A DNA stretch of 52,843 nucleotides. It comes from Chitinophagaceae bacterium (GTDB taxonomy: Bacteria > Bacteroidota > Bacteroidia > Chitinophagales > Chitinophagaceae). Positions 15,264 through 24,333 of the stretch are shown piece by piece. The stretch covers positions 1-52,843 of the forward strand of contig JABFRU010000031.1 of assembly GCA_013140985.1 (NCBI GenBank), written 5' to 3'. The notes beneath the pieces are model-generated. The model ran no database searches, was not told the origin of the DNA, and saw only the letters and a list, made by a program, of their open reading frames with translations. The stretch's first letter is position 1; each line of letters opens with the position of its first letter. A program made the position numbers and the translations under genes.

Positions 15264-15357
15264 ATAAGAAATAAGGAATAAAGAATAAGAAATGAGGAAG
15301 TTGAAGCTCACTTACTTCCTCATTTCTTATTTCTCATTTTTTATTCCTTATTTTTTC
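15264..15357. repeat. Inverted repeat of 7-nt units (family ATAAGAA)
   Basis: The left arm starts directly after the TAA of the PBP4-type gene: ATAAGAA, ATAAGGA, ATAAAGA, ATAAGAA, ATGAGGA. The right arm (15316-15357) is TTCCTCA, TTTCTTA, TTTCTCA, TTTTTTA, TTCCTTA, TTTTTTC. It is the same family as the elements at 13897 and 26681. The resulting hairpin could serve as a weak terminator. Confidence 0.88.
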
Positions 15358-15412
15358 TTCTTCCCACCCAACCTTTCCCTTCCCCCGGCAGTATATGCCT
15401 GAAATAATTATT

Positions 15413-17167
15413 ATGAAAAGGCTATTTTATCCCGTTTTGCTGATCTGTATCTCCATTTTGAGCTTTAATTGCCAGAAAGAAATAAGTGGCGAAGGTGGTG
15501 GCCCGTCATTACCTGCTCCTTCAGCTCCCATCACTGCTACTATTCAAGGCAAAATAGTGGATGAGAATAACCTGCCTGCTGCCGGTGTATCCATTAAAGT
15601 GGGGACCAAGACAGCTATTACAGATGCTAAAGGATATTTTAGAATAACTAAAGCATCCTTAGATAAAAATGCTTCATTGGTTGTTGCTGAAAAGAGCGGA
15701 TACTTTAAAGCCTACCGTACTTTCCAGGCCACTTCCGGCGCCAATCATGTTTCTATTAAACTCATTAAAAAAGTATTGGCCGGAACTACCAGTTCTGCTA
15801 CCGGCGGTGATGTTATATTACCTAACGGATCTAAGATCAGCTTACCTGCTAATGGAATAGTAAAAGCTTTCGGTGGCAGCTATAGCGGAACGGTCAATGT
15901 GTATTCAGCTTATATTGATCCAACTGCTGCTGATATTTCACAAACAGTTCCCGGTTCTTTTATGGCGGATGATAAAGATGGTAAAAGAGTTACGCTTACT
16001 TCTTATGGTATGCTGGCTGTTGAACTGGAATCTCCTGCCGGGGAAAAATTGCAGATAGCGATTGATAAAAAAGCTACACTCACGGCACCGATTCCATCTT
16101 CTATTTTGGCATCAGCCCCGGCTACTATTCCATTGTGGTATGTGGATGAACAAACCGGTATCTGGAAAGAAGAAGGCACTGCTGTTAAGAATGGTAATAA
16201 TTATGTGGGCGATGTAAAACATTTTTCATTCTGGAATTATGATATATGTGTACCGGCCATAAACCTGTCAATGACACTGAAGAATCCCGATGGCATTCCA
16301 TTGGTGCATGTGCAGGTTCGTTTGAAAAGAAGTAATGGAAGTTCTTCTTATGGTTACACAGATACATTAGGCAGGGTAAGCGGTCTTGTACCGGCTAATG
16401 AAATATTGCAGATGGATGTAATGAACAATTGCAATGCTTCTGTGTACAATCAGAATATCGGGCCTTTCACTCAAAACACTGATCTCGGTGTCATCACCAT
16501 TACCGCCCCTGTCTCTGCCCAGTTAACTATCCAGGGAACGGTGCTGAATTGCAGTGGTAATCCTGTCACCAACGGAACTGTTGTTGTAGATTATGATTAC
16601 CCGAGATATGTGAATACAAATGCTTCAGGACAATTTGCAGTAGTGATTTATGGTTGCGGGGGCGGCGGACCTTCCACCTGCAGCATAACTGCTACAGATA
16701 ATACAGCTCAGCAACAAGGAAACATTGTGGTGGTGCCAATTACAACCCCGGTTACATATGCGGGAAATATTACGGCCTGTGGTACTTCGACAGCGCAGTT
16801 TATTAATTACACCTTAGATGGAACACCATATGCTCTTGCAAGCCCGCAAGACTCGATGATATGTTATACAGTGGGCCAGGCAAATCCCTATTTCACAATA
16901 TTGTCAGGTAATGGTAATCCGTCGAATAACAATATCGATATATGGACACAGCATCCGACAGTAACAGCGGGTACTTATCCTTTATGGATGTTGCAGGTGC
17001 AGAATTATACAAGGATACAATTGCTGACACCGGCTGATATTAGTTTCACAACATTCCCATCGCCGGGGGGATTCTATGAAGGTAATTTCTCAGTGAACTT
17101 TAAAGACTCATCTGATCTTTCTGTTTCACATACATTGAACGGAAATTTCAGGATAAAAAGATATTAA
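15413..17167 (+). CDS. Large lipoprotein with carboxypeptidase-regulatory-like domains
   Basis: 584 residues from the ATG at 15413; an ATG at 15395 would place charged residues before an otherwise perfect signal peptide. LSFNC is a lipobox. A CarboxypepD_reg-like domain lies near residues 42-115 (GKIVDENNLPAAGVSIKVG, DAKGYFRI). A region around 120-280 has SLPANGIV and VELESPAGE-like features. A further Ig-like domain starts near residue 370 (IQGTVLNCSGNPVTNGTVV). Bacteroidota surface lipoproteins with this organisation often bind extracellular ligands; function here is unknown. The ECF sigma gene follows 61 bp downstream on the same strand. Confidence 0.75.
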   Translation: MKRLFYPVLLICISILSFNCQKEISGEGGGPSLPAPSAPITATIQGKIVDENNLPAAGVSIKVGTKTAITDAKGYFRITKASLDKNASLVVAEKSGYFKAYRTFQATSGANHVSIKLIKKVLAGTTSSATGGDVILPNGSKISLPANGIVKAFGGSYSGTVNVYSAYIDPTAADISQTVPGSFMADDKDGKRVTLTSYGMLAVELESPAGEKLQIAIDKKATLTAPIPSSILASAPATIPLWYVDEQTGIWKEEGTAVKNGNNYVGDVKHFSFWNYDICVPAINLSMTLKNPDGIPLVHVQVRLKRSNGSSSYGYTDTLGRVSGLVPANEILQMDVMNNCNASVYNQNIGPFTQNTDLGVITITAPVSAQLTIQGTVLNCSGNPVTNGTVVVDYDYPRYVNTNASGQFAVVIYGCGGGGPSTCSITATDNTAQQQGNIVVVPITTPVTYAGNITACGTSTAQFINYTLDGTPYALASPQDSMICYTVGQANPYFTILSGNGNPSNNNIDIWTQHPTVTAGTYPLWMLQVQNYTRIQLLTPADISFTTFPSPGGFYEGNFSVNFKDSSDLSVSHTLNGNFRIKRY

Positions 17168-17228
17168 AGGAAGAATGGCTTTGCTATCATTGAAGAGAAT
17201 ATTTTAGCAGCCTAACGATAAAATTTTT

Positions 17229-17774
17229 TTGACCGGAGAAGAAAAGGACATACAGCAACTTATCGAAGGTTGTAAGAAAGACGACCGCAAAGCCCAGGAA
17301 CAGTTGTACCGCAGCTATTACAGGGCCATGATGAACCTTTGTCTCCGCTATACAAAAAATGAAACAGATGCGCTGGAAGTGTTGAATACAGGATTTTATA
17401 AAGTGTATAAAAACATCGGACTTTTTGATGCGGCAAGAGCTTCCTTTTACACATGGATCCGTGCCATTGTGATCAACAGTTGCCTGGATTTTATTAAAGC
17501 AAAACAAACCTTATCGGGTACAGGCGAACTGGAGCAGGCGGCCAACATACATGTGCCGCCTGCCGCTATTTCTAATATGTCGGCTACGGCGATATTGAAA
17601 TTGGTAAGAGAATTACCGCCAGCTACACAAGCTGTTTTTAATTTATATGTGATGGAAGGATATAACCACGCAGAGATCGCAAAACTAACAGGCACCAGTG
17701 AGGGAACAAGTAAATGGCATTTAAGCGAAGCAAGAAAAAAATTACAGAAAATGATAAATGAGCAACACAGTTAA
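17229..17774 (+). CDS. ECF-type RNA polymerase sigma factor
   Basis: 181-residue sigma-70 family protein of ECF size. Region 2 is at about residues 18-85 (EQLYRSYYRAMMNLCLRYTKNETDALEVLNTGFYKVYKNI). Region 4 is at about 120-172 (LPPATQAVFNLYVMEGYNHAEIAKLTGTSEGTSKWHLSEAR). There is no region 3. It starts at TTG, since the next ATG lies inside region 2. The stop overlaps the start of the next gene (TAATG), a strong sign of translational coupling to a membrane protein that may be its anti-sigma factor. Target genes unknown; envelope stress or surface signalling is the usual use of such pairs in this phylum. Confidence 0.92.
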   Translation: MTGEEKDIQQLIEGCKKDDRKAQEQLYRSYYRAMMNLCLRYTKNETDALEVLNTGFYKVYKNIGLFDAARASFYTWIRAIVINSCLDFIKAKQTLSGTGELEQAANIHVPPAAISNMSATAILKLVRELPPATQAVFNLYVMEGYNHAEIAKLTGTSEGTSKWHLSEARKKLQKMINEQHS

Positions 17775-19258
17775 TGAATCAACTTCTGCCATATGAGTTA
17801 GAATTGAACCAGCAATGGCCCGATCTTCCTTTGCCGGATGTGAATATGGCATGGGCAGATATGAAACGCAGGCTGGATGAAGAAGATAAAAGAAGAGTTG
17901 TTCCTTTCTGGCTGACAGGTTGTGCCGGTTGGGGATTGTTGGGCATTCTTTTATTGGGATTGGGCTGGTGGATAGTGCGTCCTGAAAAATGGTTTACCCA
18001 TAAGCAAGGAACAGAAAAAACAAATGGGTTACCCGAAGAGAATAGGAGAACGGAAAAGGATACTCTGTATCATCAAGCAGATACAGCAACAACATCAGCA
18101 AATACAACAAGGGACACAATACTGATCAATAATGATACAAGCAGTCTTGCTATAACAACAAAAGATCCTTTGGCAAATAAAAAAACAAAACCTGTTGCTG
18201 CCGGAGATGAAACGGTATCAATGGAGAAAATAAGAGGAAATACAACAAAAAGGAAGAAGCCGGTAGTTGAACAAAAAAAAGATGAAATAATTGGTAAAAA
18301 GAAAGAAGGAAACAATGAGAAGCAGTTGCCGGTTGAAAAAAAGAATGAGACCGGTATTAAAATACCTCCCGGCGATAAAGCCAAACAAAAAGAACTGCCG
18401 GCTGATACAGCAACTATGGTTAAGCGGGTTGAAAAACCAAAACGAGATACAGTTGCCAGTATTGTAAAAACAGAACCTGTCGCTGACACTGTTCAGAAAA
18501 AAGATTCTGTAGTAAAGAAAATAGAAGAGCCGGTTGTTAATGATAAAAAACCAAAGAAAGACAGCAGTAAAAAAAGTCCATTGGTATTCAGTGCAGGCAT
18601 TGGATTGTATCAGCAATTGCCGGTAGCAGGACAAAAATGGACTCCTTACAGTTCATCAGGAAGAAAAACCTCGTTGGCCGATTATATACCTTCTGTTTAT
18701 GTAAGAATTACCAAACCGGGCAAATGGTTCCTGCAATCTGAATTCCGATATGGTGCGCCGCAGCAAACAAAAGAATTTAAATTCCGGCAACTCGTAACGA
18801 CCGATACGAACACCCAGGGAGTGCAGTTCACTAATACAAATGCTTATACACTTAAGAAAACATTTTATCATCAATTACCGCTAAGTTTCAATTACTATAT
18901 TTTACCGAACTGGTCAGTAGGAGCCGGCATGCAATGGAATAATTTCCATGCAGCAGTGGCAGAGAGGGAATTCATCCGAAGAACAAGTTTTACACAACAG
19001 ACAATAGACTCCACCAAATTCATTGAGCCGCTGAAAAAAGATTCAGCCTATGAGTTTAAGAGATCATATTGGCAGGCGATCCTGCAAACACAATATCAAT
19101 GGAGGCGATTCACATTCGGCGCAAGATATAATTTCGGATTGCAGCCTTATATCAGCTTCACTTTACCCGGCGGCAATCCGCAGGAAGAAAAGAACAGCTC
19201 GTTACAACTGTTCATATTGTTTGAACTGTGGAAATCTAAGAAGAAAGATAAAAACTAA
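17774..19258 (+). CDS. Membrane-anchored protein with barrel-like C-terminus (candidate anti-sigma)
   Basis: 494 residues. An acidic N-terminal helix (residues 1-43) precedes one transmembrane segment at about 45-67 (WGLLGILLLGLGWW). A Lys/Glu/Asp/Thr-rich low-complexity linker spans about 75-265. The C-terminus (about 268-494) has alternating strand patterns and aromatic ends (FSAGIGLYQQLP, FTFGARYNFGLQPYISF), like an outer-membrane beta-barrel. It is translationally coupled to the ECF sigma gene, so the cytoplasmic helix could bind sigma. An inner-membrane helix plus barrel-like domain across a long linker is an odd topology; the C-terminus could instead be a soluble periplasmic beta-domain. 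Confidence 0.7.
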   Translation: MNQLLPYELELNQQWPDLPLPDVNMAWADMKRRLDEEDKRRVVPFWLTGCAGWGLLGILLLGLGWWIVRPEKWFTHKQGTEKTNGLPEENRRTEKDTLYHQADTATTSANTTRDTILINNDTSSLAITTKDPLANKKTKPVAAGDETVSMEKIRGNTTKRKKPVVEQKKDEIIGKKKEGNNEKQLPVEKKNETGIKIPPGDKAKQKELPADTATMVKRVEKPKRDTVASIVKTEPVADTVQKKDSVVKKIEEPVVNDKKPKKDSSKKSPLVFSAGIGLYQQLPVAGQKWTPYSSSGRKTSLADYIPSVYVRITKPGKWFLQSEFRYGAPQQTKEFKFRQLVTTDTNTQGVQFTNTNAYTLKKTFYHQLPLSFNYYILPNWSVGAGMQWNNFHAAVAEREFIRRTSFTQQTIDSTKFIEPLKKDSAYEFKRSYWQAILQTQYQWRRFTFGARYNFGLQPYISFTLPGGNPQEEKNSSLQLFILFELWKSKKKDKN

Positions 19259-19359
19259 AAGATAATAGATAAAAGTGCGTTGTGCCTGTAGTGTTTTCTC
19301 TGTTTTGTAATACTCTTTCTTCTGTAAAGACTTTTAGTTATTAGTTTTTATCTTTTATC
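19252..19359. repeat. Stop-to-stop inverted repeat of 7-nt units (family AAGATAA)
   Basis: The left arm is AAACTAA AAGATAA TAGATAA, and the TAA stop of the upstream gene is inside the first unit. The right arm (19332-19359) is TTTTAGT TATTAGT TTTTATC TTTTATC and contains the stop codon of mutL (TTA at 19355-19357). The element therefore links the stops of two convergent genes. Confidence 0.9.
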
Positions 19360-21175
19360 TGCCAAACATTTTTTCCAACTGCTCCTGCTTAAACTCTAAA
19401 TAGGTAGGATTCCCATCCGGGGTTATATTCGGTTGTTCGCAGGCAAAAAGATCATTAACCAATTGCCGCATTTCCCTTTCTGTTAAACGTACTCCTGTTT
19501 TTATAGATTGTTGTCTTGCTAATGAACGGACCAATTTTTCCCTTTTAGAAAATTTTACTTCAGGGCTGAAATGTTTGTATTGTTCCAGTAAAATATCAAT
19601 GATGTGTTTTTCATTGCCTGATTCAACATCGGCAGGAGTTCCCTGTATAACAAAAGTATTTTTCCCAAATGGCTCGATGGTATAACCGAGATATTGGAGA
19701 TCGCTTGTTATTTCCGTCATCACTGCCGTATCAGCCGGTGTTAATTCCAATGTGACAGGAAACATACTTCGTTGCGTGGCTATTGGTTTATCCTTGCCGG
19801 CGGCATTTAATTGTTCATATAAAACTCTTTCATGTGCCGCTTGCTGATGAATAAGAAGAAAACCGTTTGCTGAAGGAAGAGTGATGTATGTATTCAGCAG
19901 TTGAGTTAATTCAATCTCACCAGCGAGTGGCGAGTGGCGGGTGGGGAGTGGGGATGTTTCTGTTTCGTCAACCTTCTCCCCACTAGCCGTCTCATAGAAT
20001 TCCTTCCAATGTTTCAACTCACTCCGTTCGCCCCTCTCAATAAAATGTGCCTGGTTTTTTTGTGTAAACCCTTTGAATATAGAAGTAGATGCGGCAGCTT
20101 CTTGTTTTTTTTCTGTGAAGGGCTGTTGAACAGATGGTAATTGCTGTATGGAAGCATCCAAGTCAAAATCCAAAGTCGGGGTTACGCTGAATTGTGCCAA
20201 TGCATGTTTGATCGCTGCCTGTACAAAGGCATAAATTATTTTTTCATCTTCAAATTTGATCTCTTGCTTCGTTGGATGAACATTCACATCTACTTGTGTG
20301 GGATCAAGATCAATGAACAGAACATACAATGGAAAACTATCACCGGCGATCATTTCCTGGTATGCATTCATCACCGCATGGTTCAGGTATGGACTTTTGA
20401 TAAAACGGTTATTCACAAAAAAATACTGATCGCCCCTTGTCTTCTTGGCTGTCTCTGGTTTGCCTACAAAACCATAGACATTCATGTAATCCATATCCTC
20501 TTTTACTGTTACCAGCTTCGCATTGTAATTATTGCCGAGCAACTGAATAATACGTTGTTTCAAACTCCCGGCTTCCAAATGAAATAATTGCTGGCTATTG
20601 GCAGTCAAAGAAAACTGAATAGTAGGGAATGACATCGCCACTCTTGTGAACTCATCTACGATATGCCGCATCTCAGCTGCATTGCTTTTTAGAAAATTCC
20701 GGCGGGCCGGAACATTGAAGAACAAATTCTTCATCGCAATACTGGTGCCGTTGGGAGCAGCAACCGGCTCCTGTTTTTTTACAACGCTGTTTTCTACTTC
20801 GATATATATTCCTGTTTCTTCGTCCGCTTTTTTTGTTTTCAGTTCAACCTGTGCAACGGCAGCAATGGAAGCCAATGCTTCGCCACGAAAACCCATGGTA
20901 CGGATATGAAAAAGATCTTCGATCGTTTGGATCTTTGAAGTAGCATGACGTTCAAAGCACATTCTTGCATCGGTCTCGCTCATGCCGCTGCCATTATCAA
21001 TTACCTGTATCAGCGATTTGCCCGCATCGTTAATGATAAGTTTAATTTCAGTAGCGCCTGCATCCACGGCATTCTCCAATAGCTCTTTTACAGCGCTGGC
21101 AGGCCGTTGTATGACCTCGCCGGCCGCTATCTGGTTGGCAATATTATCGGGCAGTAATAAAATCCTGTCTGGCAC
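19355..21175 (-). CDS. mutL: DNA mismatch repair protein MutL
   Basis: GHKL ATPase that couples MutS mismatch recognition to strand removal. From the GTG at 21175 the protein is 606 residues and begins VPDRILLLPDNIANQIAAGE, as in other MutLs. The open frame continues to an ATG at 21304, but those 43 codons are repeat sequence with no MutL homology. Motifs: ENAVDAGA (ATP-binding Asn), DNGSGMS, TMGFRGEALASIA, and NVHPTKQEI closing the N-terminal domain. A linker follows, then the C-terminal dimerisation domain (QQAAHERVLYEQL). The endonuclease motif DQHAxxERxxYE is changed to HQQAAHERVLYE, so MutL may lack nicking activity. The linker carries a 7-nt repeat insertion. Confidence 0.95.
   Translation of the reverse strand: MPDRILLLPDNIANQIAAGEVIQRPASAVKELLENAVDAGATEIKLIINDAGKSLIQVIDNGSGMSETDARMCFERHATSKIQTIEDLFHIRTMGFRGEALASIAAVAQVELKTKKADEETGIYIEVENSVVKKQEPVAAPNGTSIAMKNLFFNVPARRNFLKSNAAEMRHIVDEFTRVAMSFPTIQFSLTANSQQLFHLEAGSLKQRIIQLLGNNYNAKLVTVKEDMDYMNVYGFVGKPETAKKTRGDQYFFVNNRFIKSPYLNHAVMNAYQEMIAGDSFPLYVLFIDLDPTQVDVNVHPTKQEIKFEDEKIIYAFVQAAIKHALAQFSVTPTLDFDLDASIQQLPSVQQPFTEKKQEAAASTSIFKGFTQKNQAHFIERGERSELKHWKEFYETASGEKVDETETSPLPTRHSPLAGEIELTQLLNTYITLPSANGFLLIHQQAAHERVLYEQLNAAGKDKPIATQRSMFPVTLELTPADTAVMTEITSDLQYLGYTIEPFGKNTFVIQGTPADVESGNEKHIIDILLEQYKHFSPEVKFSKREKLVRSLARQQSIKTGVRLTEREMRQLVNDLFACEQPNITPDGNPTYLEFKQEQLEKMFGR
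19923..19950. repeat. 7-nt repeat arm (GCGAGTG family) inside mutL
   Basis: GCGAGTG, GCGAGTG, GCGGGTG and GGGAGTG in tandem. On the minus strand they encode PLPTRHSPLA in the flexible linker between the ATPase and dimerisation domains. A related array lies at 26895-26922 between genes. Confidence 0.88.
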
Positions 21176-21212
21176 AAAATCAAGTTTAGCCGTCAAAAAT
21201 AGCAAATTGGGC

Positions 21213-21348
21213 ACACGGATGACACGGAGTAGACGGATGAAAACGGATTTTTTATCCGCCGCGGCGGATAAATCCGTGTTTATCTGATTTTGGCGATGTA
21301 CCACAGATTAGGAACAGTTGAAATCTGTCCAATCCGTGTCATCCGTGT
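21213..21348. repeat. Long inverted repeat (ACACGGATGACACGGA) with internal perfect palindrome
   Basis: The 16-bp arm ACACGGATGACACGGA (21213-21228) is the exact reverse complement of 21333-21348. Inside lies a perfect 20-bp palindrome at 21252-21271 with core ATCCGCCGCGGCGGAT. The element separates the divergent mutL and GH3-fusion genes, and makes both open frames look longer than the true genes. Confidence 0.92.
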
Positions 21349-21410
21349 TCCTGTATTCTTCAAAAGAGTTAATTTTAAGACTCCTTTCGAAATACAATAA
21401 TTGCCATATT

Positions 21411-24317
21411 ATGAAATTATTCAAGGTTGTTTTAATTCTTTTTGTTTCTATTCCTTCAGTCTTGTCTGCACAGTACAAAAGCAAACTGACCAAAGAACAA
21501 TGGGTGGACAGTGTATTCAATTCTTTAGATGATAAAGAAAAGATAGCCCAGTTGATGGTCATCAGGGCGCATTCTAATCTCGGCGCTGATCATATAGCTA
21601 AAGTCACAAAGGATATTGAAAAATATAATGTCGGCGCTTTGTGTTTTTTCCAGGGCGGACCGATCCGGCAGGCTAATCTTACTAATTTTTATCAAAGCAT
21701 TGCCAAAACTCCGTTGATGGTAACAATCGATGGCGAATGGGGATTGGGAATGCGGCTCGATAGCGTAGCTGATTTTCCTTATCAACTGACTTTAGGGGCC
21801 ATGGATGATCAGAACCTCGTTTACAGGATGGGGCTTGCTGTGGGTGAACAATGCAAACGAATTGGTGTGCATGTAAATTATGCACCGGTGGTGGATATCA
21901 ATAACAATCCCAACAATCCTGTTATTGGTTATCGTTCATTTGGAGAGAACAAAGAAAAAGTATCTGCATTTGGGGTGGCTTATATGAAAGGGATGCAGGA
22001 TGCAGGCATCATGGCTTGTGCCAAACATTTTCCCGGTCATGGCGATGTGGCCGTGGATTCACATTATGATCTTCCTGTTATCAATAAGAACAGAACACAA
22101 CTTGATTCGATGGAACTCGTTCCATTCAGAGCAGTATTCGATGCAGGCATCGGCAGTGTGATGATAGCACATTTATATATTCCCTCTATTGATAATACGG
22201 CGAACAAGGCAACATCCATTTCTAAGAACAATGTGACAAAGCTGCTGAAGGAGGATATGGGTTATAACGGTCTTACTTTCACTGATGCATTGGAAATGCA
22301 GGGCGTTGCCAAGTATTTCCCGGGAGGAACCATTGCCGTAGAAGCATTGATCGCCGGTAATGATATGCTTTGCTTGCCAGCCAGTGTTCCTGAAACGATC
22401 GATGCAGTAAAAAAAGCTATTGAAGAGAAAAAACTGACATGGAATGATATCAATGAAAAAGTAAAAAAAGTATTGGCTTCCAAATACTCATTGGGATTGA
22501 ATCAACAGAAAGTTATCGATCTTAATAACCTGCTGGATGATCTGAATGTAAAAACAGATGCGATAAGAAAAGAAGTGGCGGAAAAAACAATTACTGTTCT
22601 TGCCAAAGCATCGCTTACCGCATCCAGAACTGATTACGCAGATATTCCTTTAAAGAAAGGACAGAAGATCGCTTATGTGGGTATCGGTACTTCTAAACTG
22701 AATGATTTTGGCCAACGCTTAAAAGATGATCTTAATGCAGATGTCTTTTTTCTTTCTTATAAAGACGGCGGGGATAAAGCCGCTGAAATTTTAAAAGCTG
22801 TTCCCAAAGATGGTAAATACGATGCGATCATCGTAGGCATTCATGATTTCAGTAACCGCCCTGCGAACAACTATGGTATAAGCGCCACAGCGATCGACCT
22901 GTGGAAGAAATTGAATTTCATTAAAACCGAAACTTTTGTTTTTGGTAATGTATTAGCCACAAAAAATTTCTGCGAAGCATGGACATTGGTGGATTGTTAC
23001 CAGGATGATGACGTCTTCCAGCAGGCGGCGGCCGATCTTTTGCAGGGAAAGGTCAAAGCAGTTGGGACATTGCCTGTTGGTGTTTGCAAATATGAAACAG
23101 GCGATGGTATCGTACAGCAAAAAGAAAAACCGGTTGAATCACTCAGCAAATTAGCGGTTGTTGATTCGATCGTTAATGATGCAATGGCTCAAAAAGCATT
23201 TCCCGGCTGCGTGGTGCTGGCTGTTCACAATGGAGAAATTATTTATCACAAGGCATTCGGCAATTATAAATATGAACCATCTCCGCCGATGACCTACGAA
23301 AGTATTTTTGACCTGGCTTCTGTAACAAAAATTTCTGCAACGACTGTTTCAGTCATGAAATTATATGAACAAGGAAAGATCGATCTAAAAAAAAGATTAG
23401 GCGATTACCTGCCCTGGGTAAAAGGAACGAATAAAGCCAACCTGCAACTGGATGATATTTTATTGCACCAGGCAGGCCTTGTTCCCTTTATTGCGTTTTA
23501 TACTGAGACAATTGATAAGGCAACAGGTGTTCCCAACCCGGCTATTTATTCTGAGAAATCAAAGCCAGGATTTACCATTCGTGTTGCTGAGAATATTTAT
23601 ATGCGTAACGATTGGCAGGATACTATGTTCAGCCGTATTTTAAAAAGTAATCTTGGCCCGCAAAATAAATATGTCTATAGCGATAATGATTTTATTTTCC
23701 TTGGAAAGATCGTTGAAGAGGTCACCGGGATGACATTGCAGGAATATGCTACCCAAACTTTTTACAGGCCCATGGGAATGATGACAACGGGATTTTCTCC
23801 AAGAAAAAGATTTCCGGCTGACAGGATGGTGCCCACCGAAACAGAAAAACATTTTCGCAGGCAAACCACACAAGGGGATGTGCATGATGAAGGCGCTTCG
23901 ATGTTTGGTGGTGTAGCGGGACATGCGGGTTTATTTTCCGATGCATACGATCTGGCGATGCTCTATCAAATGTTATTGGATGGAGGAACATTCAATGGTG
24001 AAAGATATTTGAAGAAAGAAACCATTGATCTCTTTACAGCTTATCACAGCCGCAACAGCCGCCGTGGATATGGCTTTGATAAACCGGAAAAAGATAATAA
24101 GATCCGCAGGGATCCTTATCCTGCTTCATTGGCTTCACCGCAAACATTCGGTCATACCGGTTTTACCGGCACTTGTGTATGGGTTGACCCGAAAGCCGAT
24201 CTTGTTTATGTTTTTTTATCCAACCGGGTATATCCAACAAGAGATGGTAATAAACTGGGACAATTAGGTATTCGTGGAAAGATACAGGATGCGATCTATA
24301 GGGCATTGGGGATATGA
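21411..24317 (+). CDS. GH3 (NagZ-type) / beta-lactamase-fold fusion
   Basis: 968 residues from the ATG at 21411, which begins a signal peptide (KLFKVVLILFVSIPSVLSAQ). Residues about 22-360 are a family 3 glycoside hydrolase of the beta-N-acetylhexosaminidase type: KHFPGHGD at 205-212, then the DSH triad, and TFTDALEM with the likely nucleophile Asp. A C-terminal GH3-like domain follows. From about 590 a serine beta-lactamase/esterase-fold domain begins: SVTK with Ser637 and Lys640, YSDND, and HTG in GHTGFTGT. The pairing of hexosaminidase with a penicillin-recognising fold suggests a periplasmic peptidoglycan-remodelling enzyme. This fusion recurs in Bacteroidota. The upstream in-frame ATG (21318) lies in repeat sequence. 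Confidence 0.92.
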   Translation: MKLFKVVLILFVSIPSVLSAQYKSKLTKEQWVDSVFNSLDDKEKIAQLMVIRAHSNLGADHIAKVTKDIEKYNVGALCFFQGGPIRQANLTNFYQSIAKTPLMVTIDGEWGLGMRLDSVADFPYQLTLGAMDDQNLVYRMGLAVGEQCKRIGVHVNYAPVVDINNNPNNPVIGYRSFGENKEKVSAFGVAYMKGMQDAGIMACAKHFPGHGDVAVDSHYDLPVINKNRTQLDSMELVPFRAVFDAGIGSVMIAHLYIPSIDNTANKATSISKNNVTKLLKEDMGYNGLTFTDALEMQGVAKYFPGGTIAVEALIAGNDMLCLPASVPETIDAVKKAIEEKKLTWNDINEKVKKVLASKYSLGLNQQKVIDLNNLLDDLNVKTDAIRKEVAEKTITVLAKASLTASRTDYADIPLKKGQKIAYVGIGTSKLNDFGQRLKDDLNADVFFLSYKDGGDKAAEILKAVPKDGKYDAIIVGIHDFSNRPANNYGISATAIDLWKKLNFIKTETFVFGNVLATKNFCEAWTLVDCYQDDDVFQQAAADLLQGKVKAVGTLPVGVCKYETGDGIVQQKEKPVESLSKLAVVDSIVNDAMAQKAFPGCVVLAVHNGEIIYHKAFGNYKYEPSPPMTYESIFDLASVTKISATTVSVMKLYEQGKIDLKKRLGDYLPWVKGTNKANLQLDDILLHQAGLVPFIAFYTETIDKATGVPNPAIYSEKSKPGFTIRVAENIYMRNDWQDTMFSRILKSNLGPQNKYVYSDNDFIFLGKIVEEVTGMTLQEYATQTFYRPMGMMTTGFSPRKRFPADRMVPTETEKHFRRQTTQGDVHDEGASMFGGVAGHAGLFSDAYDLAMLYQMLLDGGTFNGERYLKKETIDLFTAYHSRNSRRGYGFDKPEKDNKIRRDPYPASLASPQTFGHTGFTGTCVWVDPKADLVYVFLSNRVYPTRDGNKLGQLGIRGKIQDAIYRALGI

Positions 24318-24333
24318 ATCTAAATAATCATAT

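Noticed and set aside
13897-15357. Short direct repeats as possible CRISPR array
   Set aside because: Units are 7 nt without spacers and form inverted arms; no cas genes.
20141-20587. 148-codon plus-strand open frame inside mutL
   Set aside because: Antisense to well-conserved MutL sequence, no start context or recognisable protein.
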